From Subtercola lobariae (GTDB lineage: Bacteria; Actinomycetota; Actinomycetes; Actinomycetales; Microbacteriaceae), in NCBI RefSeq assembly GCF_014640255.1, contig NZ_BMGP01000004.1:62001-126000 (forward strand): a DNA stretch of 64,000 nucleotides, written 5' to 3'. Below, one piece after another: positions 16,813 to 24,982 of the stretch. Made by a program: the position numbers and the translations under genes. The notes beneath the pieces were generated by a model. It saw nothing but the letters and a program-made list of their open reading frames with translations. It was not told where the DNA came from and did not search any database. Position 1 is the stretch's first letter. Each line of letters begins with the position of its first letter.

Positions 16813-16843
16813 TCACAAAGACTATCTGCTGTACAGTGAACCC

Positions 16844-17305
16844 ATGAGTGATCGAATCGCCGACGAGCGCCTTCCGCTCGCCTTCGCGCAGCAGATTCTG
16901 CGCCTGCAGGGCAGACTGGCCCAGTCGGTCGCCCCAACACTCTCTGCCCGCGGCCTCACCGCGGCCGAATTCGACGTGATCGCCGCCCTATGGTCGGTCG
17001 GCAGCCCCCACCAATTGCGCCCGAAGCAGCTGACGGGCAAACTCCTGCTCACCACCGGCGGCCTGAGCAACGTTCTGCGCCGCCTCGACGCGGCCAAGCT
17101 CATCGTTCGCCTCCCCGACCCGGCCGACGGCCGCAGCCACAACGTTCAGCTGACGCCGGCCGGCGTAGAACTCGCTCGCGCCGCAACCACCTCGGCCACG
17201 GCCGCCCTGCAACGTTCGCTCTCTGACGTGCCCCCCGCAACGCTCGCGGCCGCGCTCGAACAGCTGCAGAGCATCCACCAGGCCATCGAGGCCCCCACGG
17301 CCTGA
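16844..17305 (+). CDS. MarR family transcriptional regulator
   Basis: 153 residues from ATG 16844. Winged-helix core: FDVIAALWSVGSPHQLRPKQ, LTGKLLLTTGGLSNVLRRLD (recognition helix) and VRLPDPADGRSHNVQLTPAG (the wing with the conserved DxRS). Flanking helices would dimerise. Its likely target is the palindrome at 16795-16812 between it and the amidohydrolase, so it probably represses that gene and itself until a substrate-like ligand binds. Confidence 0.9.
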   Translation: MSDRIADERLPLAFAQQILRLQGRLAQSVAPTLSARGLTAAEFDVIAALWSVGSPHQLRPKQLTGKLLLTTGGLSNVLRRLDAAKLIVRLPDPADGRSHNVQLTPAGVELARAATTSATAALQRSLSDVPPATLAAALEQLQSIHQAIEAPTA

Positions 17306-17622
17306 CCTCTGGCCAACCGGCGAGGCTCGGCTCTGCTCTGCTCGGCCCTGCCCGGCCCTGCCCTGCTCTGCCCGGCTCGGCCGGCGACCGGCGACAACGT
17401 GACCGCCGTCACGCGCCGATCCCGGTTCGTGAGCCCCGTACGACCAATTGAGGCCGTTCTAGCAGGCTCAATTGGTCATATCGGACTCACTTCGCCTGCA
17501 CCGCTCGAGCTCAGCGCGCGGAGACCGGCCGATGAGTTAGGGCTGAGACCATGCGGTGGTGGGTTCGCGGCGCTGCACCGTGGTGGGTCTGTGAGGGCCG
17601 CGTCCCGGCTGAGGGCCGCGAG
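17306..17622. other. Intergenic region with simple-sequence tract and inverted repeat
   Basis: No gene seen in these 317 bases. 17318-17385 is a degenerate tract of CTCGGC/CTGCTCTG/CCCGGC pentamer-like units. 17442-17477 is a strong inverted repeat described separately. The two flanking genes converge here, so no promoter is expected, which makes the inverted repeat harder to explain except as a bidirectional terminator-like structure or a regulator site. Confidence 0.6.
17442..17477. repeat. 11-bp perfect inverted repeat GACCAATTGAG/CTCAATTGGTC
   Basis: GACCAATTGAG at 17442-17452 and its exact reverse complement at 17467-17477, separated by 14 bases. It is AT-richer than the surroundings and lies between convergent genes (MarR and the LLM flavoprotein). 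It could fold as a hairpin in RNA from either direction, but lacks a U-run, or could be a dimeric protein-binding site. Confidence 0.75.
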
Positions 17623-18642
17623 CTAAGCGCGCGGCGACCAGCCGAGGAGGGGGCCGAGGTGCGTCGCCATGTCGGTGAGAATCTGCACGTAGTCGGCGTG
17701 CTCGAACGAGAAGGGTAGGGCGAAGACCACCTCGTCGATGGCTTGGTATGCGGCGTGCGACTGCAGAGCATCCGCGATTCGACCGGAAGAGCCCACGAGG
17801 TCGGGGGCGAAGAGCATGCGCTGCGGGCCCTGCGGTGAGGTGGTGCGCCCGAAGCGTGCCGCGGCGTAGGCCTCGTACTTCGCGACCTGGGCCGGCGTGG
17901 CACTGTCGGTGGGAATCACAACGAGGCCCTGGGATGCCCGTGCCGCCTCCCCGAGCGGGTGCGCCGCCCGAAAACGGTCGATGTGCGAGCGCTGAATTCG
18001 GGCGAAATCGTCGTCTTCTTCGGCCCGCACCACGCTGCTGCTGAGCAAGTTGAGCGCGTGCGAACCGGCCCATTCGGCCGACGCCAGGCCCGCTGCGCCG
18101 TTCCAGACCCGGTCGATGAGGCCCGGCGAGTGGGGCTGGATGCTCGGCGAGAAGCTCTCGATGCCCTCTGTTCCGGCGAAGGTGCTCACGGGCTCGCCGC
18201 GCAGGTTCGCGAGCAGCCGCAACACGCGCTCGTGCCCGAAGTTCTCGGCCGCCCAGGTGTCGGGGTAAAGGTGGTCTTTGATCGCGTCGAAGTGTGTCGG
18301 CGGCCCGACGCTCACTCCCGGGTTGAGGCGCCCACGACACAGCACGTCGACAGTCGAGAGGTCTTCGGCGAGCCTGAACGGGTTCTCGAGGCCCAGCGGA
18401 ATGACGGCCGTGCCGAGCTCGATTCGCGACGTGCGCTGCGAGGCCGCCGCGAGCACCGCGACGGGCGATGAGATGCCGTACTGCAGGTGCCGGTCGCGAA
18501 GCCAGGCGCTGTCGAAGCCGAGCTGCTCACCGAGCTCGATGATCTGCAGCGTGCTCTCGTGCCCGGCAAACGGATCGGCCTCGTCGAACAGGCCGATGGT
18601 CAAGAAGCCGAGCTTCGCGAGCGGGCGGTCGGTAGCGGTCAT
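17623..18642 (-). CDS. LLM class flavin-dependent oxidoreductase
   Basis: 339 residues from ATG 18642, preceded by GGAGGCGACC about 9 bases upstream. Luciferase-like TIM barrel: KLGFLTIGLFDEADPFAGH, LGFDSAWLRDRHLQYGISSP, RIELGTAVIPLGLENPFRLA and the loop FVGSSGRIADALQSH-like DLVGSSGRIADAL. Uses FMN or F420 to oxidise or reduce an unknown small molecule. It is divergent from the GlxA regulator at 18845, which may control it. Confidence 0.87.
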   Translation of the reverse strand: MTATDRPLAKLGFLTIGLFDEADPFAGHESTLQIIELGEQLGFDSAWLRDRHLQYGISSPVAVLAAASQRTSRIELGTAVIPLGLENPFRLAEDLSTVDVLCRGRLNPGVSVGPPTHFDAIKDHLYPDTWAAENFGHERVLRLLANLRGEPVSTFAGTEGIESFSPSIQPHSPGLIDRVWNGAAGLASAEWAGSHALNLLSSSVVRAEEDDDFARIQRSHIDRFRAAHPLGEAARASQGLVVIPTDSATPAQVAKYEAYAAARFGRTTSPQGPQRMLFAPDLVGSSGRIADALQSHAAYQAIDEVVFALPFSFEHADYVQILTDMATHLGPLLGWSPRA

Positions 18643-18844
18643 GGGTGCGGTCGCCTCCTCTGCAGACCCTCCAACGCTACCGTTCAGCGGGGTGCCCGCC
18701 GCGCGGGCTGCGCAAAGGCACCTGTGCGGCGCGACGGAGGTGCTTTTGCGCAACCCACAGCGGTGGCCGGATGCTCGCGGCCTATGGCATTCCGGCCGAA
18801 GGCGTGCTGAGATCAGTGCAGCAACAACGAGATCGGAGAAACCT

Positions 18845-19801
18845 GTGACCCCGAGCATCCACCGCGTCGCCGTGCTTGTGCTCGAGGGCGCGAAGCCGCT
18901 CGACGTGGGCATTCCCGCGCAGGTTTTCACGCACCGCCCGAGCATGCCGTACCAGGTGCACGTCTGCGGCGCCAGGGCCGGAATCGTGGCCGGCGGCGAC
19001 GGCCTCGCCTACCACGTGGCCGAGGGCCTCGAGGCGCTGAAGCACGCCGACACCGTGTTCATTCCGGGCTACCGGGAGCCCGGGCGCGAAGACCCGCCGC
19101 CCGCGGTGGTGGATGCCCTGCTCGCCGCCCACGAACGAGGCACCCGGCTCGCGGCCATCTCGACCGGCGCCTTCGCCCTCGCTGCAACGGGCCTGCTCGA
19201 CGGCAAGCGGGCGACCACGCACTGGCACTACACCCAGGTTCTGCGGCAGAAGCATCCGCTCATTCAGGTGGATGAGAACGTGCTCTTCGTCGACGAAGGC
19301 GACGTGCTCACGTCGGCCGGCGCCGCCTCGGGCGTCGACCTCTGCCTGCACCTCGTGCGCCGCGACCACGGCGTGGGGCTGTCGAGCCAGGTGGCGCGGC
19401 GGCTTGTGGCGGCGCCGTATCGCAGCGGCGGCCAGGCGCAGTTCGTGCCGCGCTCGGTGCCCGAATCGCTCGGCGACTTCTTCGCTGAGACGCGGCACTG
19501 GGCACTCGAACGGCTCGAGACTCCGCTCACCGTGACGCAGCTCGCCGAGCACGCACGGGTCTCGAACCGCACCTTTTCGCGCCGCTTCGTCGAAGACACC
19601 GGGTACACCCCGCTGCAGTGGATTCTGCGTGCCCGTGTCGACCTCGCCCGCGAACTGCTCGAACGCAGCGACCTCGGAATCGAGCAGATCGCGAGCCGCG
19701 TGGGCCTCGGCACCGGCGCCAACCTGCGCCTGCACTTTCACCGCATTCTGGGCACCTCACCGAACGACTACCGGCACACCTTCTCGCGCCCACCGCACTG
19801 A
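18845..19801 (+). CDS. GlxA family transcriptional regulator (DJ-1/PfpI + AraC)
   Basis: 318 residues from GTG 18845 (GAGAAACCT before it); the frame is open far upstream but that overlaps the divergent flavoprotein and is rejected. Residues 1-190: DJ-1/PfpI-like domain (HRVAVLVLEGAKPLDVGIPA, AISTGAFALAATGLLDG, RATTHW). The nucleophile-elbow Cys is replaced by Ser/Thr, so it is a sensor domain. Residues 220-318: AraC DNA-binding domain (LTVTQLAEHARVSNRTFSRR, GYTPLQWILRARVDLARELL, IEQIASRVGLGTGANLRLHF). Related to the truncated gene at the left edge. Confidence 0.92.
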   Translation: MTPSIHRVAVLVLEGAKPLDVGIPAQVFTHRPSMPYQVHVCGARAGIVAGGDGLAYHVAEGLEALKHADTVFIPGYREPGREDPPPAVVDALLAAHERGTRLAAISTGAFALAATGLLDGKRATTHWHYTQVLRQKHPLIQVDENVLFVDEGDVLTSAGAASGVDLCLHLVRRDHGVGLSSQVARRLVAAPYRSGGQAQFVPRSVPESLGDFFAETRHWALERLETPLTVTQLAEHARVSNRTFSRRFVEDTGYTPLQWILRARVDLARELLERSDLGIEQIASRVGLGTGANLRLHFHRILGTSPNDYRHTFSRPPH

Positions 19802-20000
19802 GCCGCTCGGGCGCGCCCGGGGGCCGGGGCCGGCGACCCGGGGCGAGTGGATGCCCGGCGGCCCGCTGCCGAGAAACACGCGCATCTCGGGCATCCGTCG
19901 CCCCCCAACGTGGCGCAATACTTGCGGTACCAGGCAGAACAGCCACTGCCGCATCCGGCTGCTTTCGGCGAACGTAGAGACGACGAAAGGAACCACCCCC

Positions 20001-20999
20001 ATGACCCGCATTGCCGTGAATGGCTTCGGCCGCATCGGACGCAACGTGCTGCGCGCCCTCATCGAACGCGATTCAGATCTCGAGGTCGTCGCCATCAACG
20101 ACCTCACCCAACCCGAAACCCTCGCTCATCTGCTGCGCTACGACAGCTCGCTCGGCAGGTTCGACCGCTCGGTCGAGGTCGACGGCGACGCGCTTGTGAT
20201 CGACGGACACCGCATTCAGGTGCTCGCCGAGCGTGACCCCGCCCAGCTGCCGTGGGCTGAGCTCGGCGTCGACATCGTGCTCGAATCGACCGGGCGCTTC
20301 ACCACAGCTGAGGGAGCACGCAAGCACATCGAGGCGGGGGCCGCCCGCGTGTTGGTGAGCGCTCCGGCGACGGGTGCCGACGTGACGCTCGCCTACGGTG
20401 TGAACACCGAGGCGTACAACCCGGCGCTGCACACGATCGTCTCGAACGCTTCGTGCACGACGAACGCCCTCGCCCCGCTGGCCGCGGTGCTCGACGAACT
20501 CGCGGGCATCGAACACGCCTTCATGACCACCGTGCACGCCTATACGCAGGAGCAGAACCTGCAAGACGGTCCGCACCGAGACCTTCGCCGCGCCCGTGCC
20601 GCTGCTGTGAACATCGTGCCCACCACGACGGGAGCAGCGAAGGCCATCGGGCTGGTCTTGCCGCAGCTCGACGGCAAGCTCTCGGGCGACTCGATTCGGG
20701 TTCCGGTGCCGGTGGGGTCGATCGTGGAGCTCAACGCGACGGTTTCGCGCGAGGTGAGCCGCGAGGAGATTCTCACGGCCTACCGCGAAGCTGCCGTAGG
20801 GGCTCTCGCGGGCATCCTGGAGTACAGCGAAGACCCGCTGGTGTCGAGCGACATCACCGGGCGGCCCGCGTCGGCCATTTTCGACTCGGCACTGACCCGA
20901 GCTGAGGGGCGGCACGTGAAGGTGGTGGCCTGGTACGACAACGAGTGGGGCTTCTCGAACCGCGTGGTCGACACGCTCGGCCTGCTCGCAGCGAGCTGA
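20001..20999 (+). CDS. gap: Glyceraldehyde-3-phosphate dehydrogenase, type I
   Basis: 332 residues from ATG 20001 behind GAAAGGAACC. NAD-binding AVNGFGRIGRNVLRAL with Asp in VVAINDL (NAD preference), catalytic Cys in SNASCTTN, phosphate-site residues in TTTGAAKAIG, and C-terminal AWYDNEWGFSNRVVD. Catalyses the reversible phosphorylating oxidation of glyceraldehyde 3-phosphate in glycolysis and gluconeogenesis. Here it stands alone and not in a gap-pgk-tpi operon, so it may be a second copy rather than the main glycolytic enzyme; this cannot be settled from the window. Confidence 0.95.
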   Translation: MTRIAVNGFGRIGRNVLRALIERDSDLEVVAINDLTQPETLAHLLRYDSSLGRFDRSVEVDGDALVIDGHRIQVLAERDPAQLPWAELGVDIVLESTGRFTTAEGARKHIEAGAARVLVSAPATGADVTLAYGVNTEAYNPALHTIVSNASCTTNALAPLAAVLDELAGIEHAFMTTVHAYTQEQNLQDGPHRDLRRARAAAVNIVPTTTGAAKAIGLVLPQLDGKLSGDSIRVPVPVGSIVELNATVSREVSREEILTAYREAAVGALAGILEYSEDPLVSSDITGRPASAIFDSALTRAEGRHVKVVAWYDNEWGFSNRVVDTLGLLAAS

Positions 21000-21135
21000 G
21001 CCCGGCCGCTGCGGCGAGCCGAAGCGGGCCTGCTCTCGCTGACCGAGTCGGGCCGGCGAACCGCCCCAACTCGGCGCAGCACGGTAAAATCGATCTCGGC
21101 GCCTGACTAAGAACGCTGCGAGAGATGAGTCGACG

Positions 21136-22452
21136 ATGACCGACGGCACGACCACACTGCATGCGGTGCGCTCGATGGGCGCGGGCCTGCCCTGGCTCGA
21201 CAAGCTCACCCCCACGGCAGACGCGCCCATAGCGAGCCCCGCGAGCGGTCGTTCGCTCGTCGGGGCCGCCACCCGCGCGGTCAGCCGTGAAGCCGTGCTC
21301 TGGGCGGTCGAAGTGGGCTACCGCACGGCGGAACGCATTCGGGCCGAACTGCCCGCGTTCGGCGAGGGCGACGGCGCGTTCGAGATTCTGCGTGTGGGCA
21401 CCGAGAGCACCACTCTGCAATCGCTGTTGGCGTTGGCGGGCGAAGACATCGATGCCGCCGCACCCTCAGAGGCACTCGACGGGGTGGCCGACTTCGTGCG
21501 CCAGGGCATCAGCCTCGACATGCTGCTGCGGGGCATCCACTTGGGGCATTCGGGCATGTCGGCAGGGTTTCTGGCCGCCTGCGAACGCTTCGTCGAGCCG
21601 GCCGAACGGCTCGAGCAGGTTCAGGTGGTTTCTGAGCGACTGTTCGCGTTCATCGATGTGTTCTCATCTGAAATGGTCGAGCGTTTTCTGCAAGAACAGA
21701 TGCGCTGGTCGACGAGCGATGCAGCGGCGAAACTCGAGCTGACCACCGCATTGCTGCGCGGCGGCCCGAGCGAAGTCATCTCGCTCTCGAAGCGCCTGGC
21801 CTATGACCTGACCCGCAGTCACGTTGCGCTCATCGTCTGGTCGTCGTCTCGCGCACTGGATGCTGACACCGTCGAATTGCAGGGCACCGCCGCCGATCTA
21901 CTCACCCGCATGCGCTGCACTCAACGACTCATTCTGCCGGTGGGGGCGGGCAAGGTCTGGGCCTGGGGAACCCCGTCGGGCTCTGCCGATTCGGTCTACG
22001 ACGTCGCCCAGAGCTCGGAGTTGCACGACTCGATTCATGCTGCGGTGGGGCAGCTCAGCGCCGGAGTCGAGGGGTTTCGCCGGTCGCACCGCGAGGCCGA
22101 GGCCATGGTGACGCTGTTCTCATCGGTGAAGGTGCAGCCTCGGCTGGTGCACTACCGCGAAGTCGACCTGCTCTCGCTGATTCTCAGCGACCAGAAACGC
22201 GCCCGCGAGTTCGCCGAGGCCGAGCTGGGCGCGCTCGGGGCCGACACGGTTCAGGCCTGCGATCTTCGCCACACGCTCGCGGTGTACCTCGACGAGCAGT
22301 CGAGCCCGAACGCAACCGCGAGCCGGCTCAACATTTCGCGCAACACCGTTTCGTACCGCGTGCACCGGGCCGAAGAACTACTCGGGCACGAGGTGACCGA
22401 GCGCACCCTGCAGATGCGCGCGGCCCTGCTCGTATTCGACGCGGGCAGCTAG
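21136..22452 (+). CDS. PucR/CdaR-type transcriptional regulator
   Basis: 438 residues from ATG 21136. A helical N-terminal sensor region (residues 30-250) is followed by a GGDEF-like-fold middle region and a C-terminal PucR helix-turn-helix: TLAVYLDEQSSPNATASRL and NISRNTVSYRVHRAEELLGH. Proteins of this build activate transport or catabolic genes in response to small molecules. No clear partner gene lies downstream (next gene converges). Its target could be the adjacent monooxygenase or the GAPDH gene, but that is speculation. Confidence 0.87.
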   Translation: MTDGTTTLHAVRSMGAGLPWLDKLTPTADAPIASPASGRSLVGAATRAVSREAVLWAVEVGYRTAERIRAELPAFGEGDGAFEILRVGTESTTLQSLLALAGEDIDAAAPSEALDGVADFVRQGISLDMLLRGIHLGHSGMSAGFLAACERFVEPAERLEQVQVVSERLFAFIDVFSSEMVERFLQEQMRWSTSDAAAKLELTTALLRGGPSEVISLSKRLAYDLTRSHVALIVWSSSRALDADTVELQGTAADLLTRMRCTQRLILPVGAGKVWAWGTPSGSADSVYDVAQSSELHDSIHAAVGQLSAGVEGFRRSHREAEAMVTLFSSVKVQPRLVHYREVDLLSLILSDQKRAREFAEAELGALGADTVQACDLRHTLAVYLDEQSSPNATASRLNISRNTVSYRVHRAEELLGHEVTERTLQMRAALLVFDAGS

Positions 22453-22558
22453 CGGCACGGCCGCGGCGGCAGGATTCGCTCGCCGGGTGTTCTGAGCCGT
22501 GCACCCCGGCTGCGGGGAGCCGGCGCTGGCCCGCCCGAGGTGTGGCAGTCCCGGCACA

Positions 22559-22606
22559 GTGGATGCCCGGCGCCCGCACATCGAAATGCGGCCGCCGGGC
22601 ATCCAC
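22559..22606. repeat. Inverted pair of the GTGGATGCCCG motif between convergent genes
   Basis: GTGGATGCCCG at 22559-22569 and its reverse complement CGGGCATCCAC at 22596-22606 can pair as a long GC-rich hairpin (with an inner GCA/TGC step) in the 181-base gap between two convergent genes. It could act as a bidirectional terminator, and is also two copies of the 11-mer that recurs across the window. Confidence 0.65.
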
Positions 22607-22633
22607 TCGCCCACCGCTGGCTGAGCCCGCGCC

Positions 22634-23887
22634 CTAGACGAGCGGCGTGACCTGCTCGCTCAGGCCGAGCAGCTCGCGCCCGAATGCCTCGGCCGAGATG
22701 CTCGGGTTGATCACGGCGTGACGCGAACCCGTGTTGAGGTCGCGCCAGATGCGCTGCAACGGGCTGACCTCGGCGAAACTGCCGGCGCCCTGCACGCTGA
22801 GCAGCAGGTCGACCGCCTGGCGGGTGAGGCGGGCGATGTAGCCGGTGTCCATACGGCTGCGAGCGCGCTCGAGGCGGGAGGGGTACACACCTTCGGCGGC
22901 CGCGGCGTCGATCGCGTCGGCTGCCCGGTACAGGTGCAGATAGGCCGAGTCGACAAGAATCGCCGCCTCAGCGATGTTGATCTGCGTCGAACCCGAGTCA
23001 GAGGCACGCTCGTAGAAGGTGTACGAAATGCCCTTGCCCTTGGCGAGCGAGCCCAGCACGAGATCAAGCGCTGCCTGAGCCGCACCGACCAGCGGGCCGG
23101 CCAGCACCAGCGCGAGAACCGGAACCATCGCCGAACGGTATAACGCCTCTTCGGTGTGCTCGGTGGGATAGTCACCGTTGATGCCGCGCGACACCGACAG
23201 AATGCGGTGGGCGGGCACGAACACGTCGTCGGCGACCAGCGTGTTGCTGCCGCTGCCGCGCATGCCGGCCACGTACCAGGTGTCTTCGATGCTGAGGTCA
23301 CTCAGCGGAATCAGCGCGAGGCCCTGGTCGATCTGGGCGCCGTTCTCGTCGATGACGGGGATGCCCAGAACCGCCCACTGCGCGTGCAGGCTGCCCGAGG
23401 CGAAGCCCCATTTGCCGGTCACGCGCAGACCGCCCTCGGCCCATTCGGTGGTCGATGTGGGAGCCACCACACCGCAGACGCGGGCGTTCTCGTCGTCGCC
23501 CCACACATCGCGCTGCGCCTGGTCGGGGAAGGTGCCGACGATCCACGCGCAGACGTTCGTGAGCGTGGCGACCCAGCCGGCCGAGGCATCACCTTGGGCG
23601 ATGATCGAGGTGATCTCCACGAAGTCGCGGATGGGCAGCTCGTAGCCGCCGAGGCGACGCGGCTGAGCCAGCTTGAAGAGGCCGGCCTCGTCGAGCGCGT
23701 CGATGACCGGCTGAGTGACCTTACGGTCTGCTTCGGTCTGGTTGGCGTTGGCCCTGATGAGCTCTCGCAGAGCCGTTGCCTTCGAGGTGAGTTCGGCAGC
23801 GTCGATGGTGGCCTGAGCCGTCTTCGCTGCGGCGGTGTCAGCCGAGACCTCGTTCTGTACGGTCTCTGCGTCTAGTGCGATCGTCAT
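22634..23887 (-). CDS. Flavin-dependent monooxygenase, acyl-CoA dehydrogenase fold (HsaA/DszC-like)
   Basis: 417 residues from ATG 23887 with GAGGAGAAATCA upstream. Acyl-CoA dehydrogenase fold used as a group D flavin monooxygenase: LFKLAQPRRLGGYELPIRDF (N-terminal), GDASAGWVATLTNVCAWIVG (middle), VTGKWGFASGSLHAQWAVLG, and DTWYVAGMRGSGSNTLVADD with VFVPAHRIL. It lacks the catalytic Glu expected of true acyl-CoA dehydrogenases in the regions I can align. It needs reduced flavin, and the divergent gene at 24158 encodes a flavin reductase, which supports a two-component oxygenase acting on an aromatic or heterocyclic compound. Confidence 0.85.
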   Translation of the reverse strand: MTIALDAETVQNEVSADTAAAKTAQATIDAAELTSKATALRELIRANANQTEADRKVTQPVIDALDEAGLFKLAQPRRLGGYELPIRDFVEITSIIAQGDASAGWVATLTNVCAWIVGTFPDQAQRDVWGDDENARVCGVVAPTSTTEWAEGGLRVTGKWGFASGSLHAQWAVLGIPVIDENGAQIDQGLALIPLSDLSIEDTWYVAGMRGSGSNTLVADDVFVPAHRILSVSRGINGDYPTEHTEEALYRSAMVPVLALVLAGPLVGAAQAALDLVLGSLAKGKGISYTFYERASDSGSTQINIAEAAILVDSAYLHLYRAADAIDAAAAEGVYPSRLERARSRMDTGYIARLTRQAVDLLLSVQGAGSFAEVSPLQRIWRDLNTGSRHAVINPSISAEAFGRELLGLSEQVTPLV

Positions 23888-23997
23888 TGATTTCTCCTCG
23901 TCGTCGAGTTCGGTGGCCTGGTATGACCGGCCTGCTCCACAGCTTGCGCGCCGGTGTGCCGCAGATGCTCGCGCACGACGACAGTCTTCAGCGCTCA

Positions 23998-24070
23998 TTT
24001 TGTGCAAAACGCCGATACGGGTCGCCGATCTATGCCATTTGCGGCACAGCAGCGCAGATCTTTGTGCAAA
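23998..24070. promoter_or_regulatory. Two TTTGTGCAAA boxes in divergent monooxygenase/reductase promoter
   Basis: TTTTGTGCAAAA at 23998-24009 and TTTGTGCAAA at 24061-24070 share the near-palindrome TTTGTGCAAA, centred about 62 bases apart (six helical turns). They sit in the 270-base gap between the divergent genes of the two-component monooxygenase. A degenerate third site (ATTTGCGGCA) lies near 24037. Likely binding sites of an unlinked regulator controlling both genes. Confidence 0.6.
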
Positions 24071-24157
24071 CGGCACTAGTACCGGCTCTCGTCGACGGCT
24101 TAGATCGATAACACTTCTTCGGTTCACCGACCTGCAACGCCGCACGAAAGGTTCGCC

Positions 24158-24793
24158 ATGTCATCCGCCACGCTCACGTCGAAGGCCGCGCCGGCCGCGA
24201 CAGCCGCTCTACCGCTGGGCTCTGCGCAACCCCTACCATCGCCGGGGTCGACCACGGGGGCCGGCCCCGGCGAGGCCACCCGATTTCGCCGGGCGATGGG
24301 CCGAATCCCGAGCGGAGTCGCCGTGCTCGCGACCTACGCCGGCGGCGATACGCACCTTCCCGTGGCGATGACGGTCGCCACGCTGGCCATGGCGTCGGCG
24401 AACCCCCCGATGCTGGCGTTCTTCGCGCAGAAATCGTCGGCACGGGCATCCACCATCATCGAATCGGGCCGGTTCGTGGTGAGTCTGCTCGGGCGCGGCC
24501 AAGAAGCCGAGTGCTATCGGTTCGCCACGTCGGCGACGTCGACTCCGGATGCGCCCCGGCCGGGCGAAAACCCCTGGTCTGCCCTGCGGGTGCCGGGGGC
24601 CGTGTTGTGGGCCGAGTGCACCATCGACTCGATCACTGACGCGGGCGACCACGTCGTTGTGATCGCCCGGGTCGACGACTACGCCCTCGCGGTAGGCCAC
24701 GCCCAGCCGCTGACCTTCTACAAGAGCAAGCTCGCCGTGCTCGACCCGGCCTCGGGGCGGCACGTGCCCACGGAGTCGCTCGCCTGGTGGTGA
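24158..24793 (+). CDS. Flavin reductase component of two-component monooxygenase
   Basis: 211 residues from ATG 24158 behind CGAAAGGTTCGCC. Flavin reductase-like FMN-binding split barrel: FRRAMGRIPSGVAVLATYAG, LPVAMTVATLAMASANPPMLAF and SSARASTIIESGRFVVSLLG are the family signature. Provides FMNH2 or FADH2 from NAD(P)H to a partner oxygenase, here most likely the divergent 23887 gene. A Pro/Ala/Gly-rich N-terminal tail of about 40 residues precedes the domain. Confidence 0.88.
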   Translation: MSSATLTSKAAPAATAALPLGSAQPLPSPGSTTGAGPGEATRFRRAMGRIPSGVAVLATYAGGDTHLPVAMTVATLAMASANPPMLAFFAQKSSARASTIIESGRFVVSLLGRGQEAECYRFATSATSTPDAPRPGENPWSALRVPGAVLWAECTIDSITDAGDHVVVIARVDDYALAVGHAQPLTFYKSKLAVLDPASGRHVPTESLAWW

Positions 24794-24982
24794 CGGGTCT
24801 GCCCAGTCGCGGGTGAGCGCCGTCGCGGGTCTGCGCCGTCGCGGGTGAGCGCCGTGGCGGGTGAGCTCGCGCTCACGCCGCGTCAGGCCGCGCCACGACA
24901 CTGCTCGTGAAGTCTCGGCGGGCCCGCAGCCGGTGGCTCTACGCTGGGTGTGAACGTGCGAGGTGCGCACGAAGGGAGACCT

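Noticed and set aside
17318-17385. Small gene or RNA in the CTCGGC/CTGCTC tract
   Set aside because: It is simple sequence with no start signal, and no stable non-repetitive fold could be drawn.
18278-18844. N-terminal extension of the GlxA regulator
   Set aside because: It would overlap the divergent LLM flavoprotein, and the conserved DJ-1 domain begins at the GTG 18845 with a plausible ribosome site.
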